In this document: in pieces, positions 62,398 to 64,000 of the stretch
Layout: every line of letters starts with the position of its first letter
Numbering within the stretch: position 1 is the first letter of the stretch
Assembly (NCBI GenBank): GCA_046297695.1
Contig: JBKBHF010000014.1
Span: 13,319-77,318, forward strand
Source of the DNA: Permianibacter sp046297695
GTDB lineage: Bacteria; Pseudomonadota; Gammaproteobacteria; Enterobacterales; Permianibacteraceae
DNA: 64,000 nucleotides
Reading direction: 5' to 3'
Program-made: the position numbers and the translations under genes
Notes under the pieces: generated by a model
Seen by the model: the letters and a program-made list of their open reading frames with translations, nothing else
What the model was told of the DNA's origin: nothing
Databases searched by the model: none

Positions 62398-64000
62398 TGG
62401 CAGACGTCATTTGGCTCGACTACAACGACGCACCCGAACAGCAGGGAATGGCACTCCCCGATACCGATTCGCTGCGCCGAGGCCTGCTCGAGCGCCTGGA
62501 GGCGGTGCTGCTCTACCTGTTCCCGCAGGGCCGCATCCGCGGCGGTAAATTCTATGTCGGCGATATCGACGGCAATCGCGGCAAGAGCCTGGTGGTCGAG
62601 CTCGATGGTGAACGGCGTGGGCTGTGGAAGGATTTTGCGACCGACGAAGGCGGCGACGTCATCGATCTGTGGGCCCGTTCCCGTGGACTCTCCGCCCGGC
62701 ACGACTTCCCCCGGATCGCGGAGGAAATCCGTCAATGGCTCGGGCTTGCACCATCCATCGGTCACACCCCGGAGCGATCGAATGCCCGCAGCGCCCCCGT
62801 CGACGAACTCGGCCCTTATACCGCCAAGTGGGACTACCTCACGGCGGATGGCAGACTGATCGCCTGCGTCTACCGCTACGACCCGCCCACCGGCAAGGAG
62901 TACCGCCCCTGGGACGTGCGCGCCCGCATGTGGCGCGCCCCCGATCCGCGTCCGCTCTACAACCTGCCGGCCGTGGCCAATGCGCGTGACGTGGTGCTGG
63001 TCGAGGGCGAGAAGGCGGCTTGCGCCCTGATCGGGACGGGCATCACGGCGACCACGGCCATGAACGGCGCGCGGGCGCCGATCGACAAGACCGACTGGAC
63101 GCCGCTCGCGGGCAAGCACGTGCTGGTCTGGCCGGATCGCGACGTCCCGGGCTGGGACTACGCGGAGAACGCCGCCCGTGCCTGCGTGACGGCGGGCGCG
63201 GCGTCGGTCGCCATCCTCGTGCCGCCCATGGATAAACCGGACAAGTGGGACGCGGCCGATGCCGTGGCCGAGGGCTTCGACTGCGCCACCTTCATTCGTG
63301 AGGGCGAGCGCAGGGTCGTCAAGGGGGCGGCGCCGACACTGCCGACCTTCACCCTGGGTGCGCTGCTCGACGACGACTCGCCGTTGCCGCCCGATCTCAT
63401 CGCACCGCGCGTGCTCACACCCGGCGGCCTGCTGGTATTCGGCGGTGCGCCCAAGGTCGGCAAGAGTGACTTTCTGCTCGCATGGCTCACGCACATGGCG
63501 GCGGGCGCCACCTTCCTCGCCATGACGCCGCCGCGCCCGCTGCGGGTGTTCTATCTGCAAGCCGAGGTGCAGTACCACTACCTGCGCGAGCGTGTGAAGG
63601 AGATCCGCCTACCGCCCAGTCGCATCGGTGAAGCGCGCGTCAACTTCGTCGCCACGCCGCAGCTGCGGCTGATCCTGGACGACGCCGGCCTCGCCCAGGT
63701 CATCCCCGCGATCAAGCAGGCCTTCGGCGACGAGCTGCCGGACATCATCGCCATCGACCCCATCCGCAACGTCTTCGACGGCGGGGAGTCCGGCGGCGAG
63801 AACGACAACGCGGCGATGCTCTACTTCCTGTCGCAGCGGGTCGAACGCCTGCGCGATGCGGTGAACCCGGACGCCGGCATCGTGCTGGCCCACCACACCA
63901 AAAAACTCGGCAAGAAGCAGTTCGAGGAGGACCCGTTCCAGGCGCTGGCCGGGGCCGGCAGCCTGCGCGGTTACTACACCACCGGCATGCTGCTGTTTCG
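62397..64000 (+). CDS. TOPRIM primase / RepA-like helicase fusion (3' end missing)
   Basis: Open from an ATG overlapping the nuclease stop (TGATG) to the window edge, 534 residues so far. An N-terminal region (to about 190) precedes a TOPRIM domain with the catalytic Glu in LVEGEKAA near 202 and the DxD in WPDRD near 246. Then a RecA-like AAA_25/RepA domain has Walker A GGAPKVGKSD near 347 and IAIDPIRN near 445, followed by AHHTKKLGK. It should prime and unwind DNA during element replication. Confidence 0.85.
   Translation, partial: MADVIWLDYNDAPEQQGMALPDTDSLRRGLLERLEAVLLYLFPQGRIRGGKFYVGDIDGNRGKSLVVELDGERRGLWKDFATDEGGDVIDLWARSRGLSARHDFPRIAEEIRQWLGLAPSIGHTPERSNARSAPVDELGPYTAKWDYLTADGRLIACVYRYDPPTGKEYRPWDVRARMWRAPDPRPLYNLPAVANARDVVLVEGEKAACALIGTGITATTAMNGARAPIDKTDWTPLAGKHVLVWPDRDVPGWDYAENAARACVTAGAASVAILVPPMDKPDKWDAADAVAEGFDCATFIREGERRVVKGAAPTLPTFTLGALLDDDSPLPPDLIAPRVLTPGGLLVFGGAPKVGKSDFLLAWLTHMAAGATFLAMTPPRPLRVFYLQAEVQYHYLRERVKEIRLPPSRIGEARVNFVATPQLRLILDDAGLAQVIPAIKQAFGDELPDIIAIDPIRNVFDGGESGGENDNAAMLYFLSQRVERLRDAVNPDAGIVLAHHTKKLGKKQFEEDPFQALAGAGSLRGYYTTGMLLF

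Larger units (their letters stand above)
48577..64000. mobile_element. accessory region (integrated element or nested elements), right end outside window
   Basis: Everything from the ssrA terminator to the window edge is accessory: an AbiE toxin-antitoxin pair, a serine recombinase cassette, an XRE/ImmA control pair, unknown genes, and a phage-like replication and recombination block. The chromosomal core genes stop abruptly at ssrA. No second copy of the ssrA 3' end and no tyrosine integrase are seen, so it may be one ssrA-integrated element whose integrase lies beyond 64000, or several elements side by side. Confidence 0.7.

Noticed and set aside
48577..64000. A second copy of the ssrA 3' end as the right attachment site.
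   Set aside because: No match to the T-arm and acceptor end of tmRNA was found in this stretch.

Overview
The window comes from a GC-rich gammaproteobacterium. The evidence is gene order: bamE/fur/recN, miaB-ybeZ-ybeY-corC-lnt, ratA-rnfH next to smpB, an LPS inner-core locus with hldE/hldD, pilU, and a tmRNA whose encoded tag is ANDDNYALAA. I cannot name the genus from sequence alone. No rRNA, tRNA or CRISPR array was seen. Positions 1-48.5 kb look like ordinary chromosome; 48.6-64 kb is an accessory region.

Region 1 (1-7.3 kb) makes lipopolysaccharide. A leftward operon with overlapping genes (waaC, an lpxL-type acyltransferase, waaG, a family 2 glycosyltransferase and the first codons of another gene) diverges from hldE and hldD, which make the ADP-heptose used by WaaC. 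waaA, the Kdo transferase of the same pathway, lies apart at 36-37 kb. The acyltransferase carries an extra C-terminal part that looks like a dead LPS kinase.

Region 2 (7.3-20.3 kb) holds marC, a DoxX protein, bamE/fur, recN, a LuxI/exosortase-type acyltransferase, pilU, a membrane protein translationally coupled to a winged-helix regulator, an M23-like protein, an XRE regulator, a GST and groES-groEL. The groES upstream region has two CIRCE-type operators and a sigma-32-type promoter in one compact block.

Region 3 (20.3-48.6 kb) holds signalling proteins (a response regulator with a GGDRF output domain and a canonical diguanylate cyclase), cutA-dsbD, envelope quality control and lipoprotein maturation (htpX, lnt, corC, ybeY, ybeZ, miaB), an M16 protease with a lipidated non-catalytic partner, a TetR regulator, ratA/rnfH/smpB, a secreted M14 carboxypeptidase with a GlyGly-CTERM tail, two traT paralogues and ssrA (tmRNA). 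SmpB and tmRNA, the two trans-translation partners, lie about 6 kb apart. The ssrA upstream region has a sigma-32-like promoter with the same 13-base spacer as the one before groES.

Region 4 (48.6-64 kb) is mobile or mobile-derived DNA starting right after ssrA. It contains an AbiEi/AbiEii toxin-antitoxin pair, a leftward four-gene serine-recombinase/DUF2924 cassette in which every junction is a 4-base overlap, an XRE-ImmA regulatory pair facing a rightward promoter flanked by matching palindromes, a module of two unrecognised proteins plus a DUF2188 protein, and then a phage-like replication/recombination block: small HTH protein, two unknowns, RecA/Sak4-like ATPase, SSB-like protein, DEAH helicase broken by one missing base, DUF6511 protein, Cas4-like nuclease, and a TOPRIM/RepA-type primase-helicase cut by the window edge. 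No tyrosine integrase or second copy of the ssrA 3' end is inside the window, so the far end of the element is unknown.

The best candidates for something undescribed are the XRE/ImmA-controlled module at 53.0-56.9 kb, the recombinase/DUF2924 cassette, and the acyltransferase-pseudokinase fusion.
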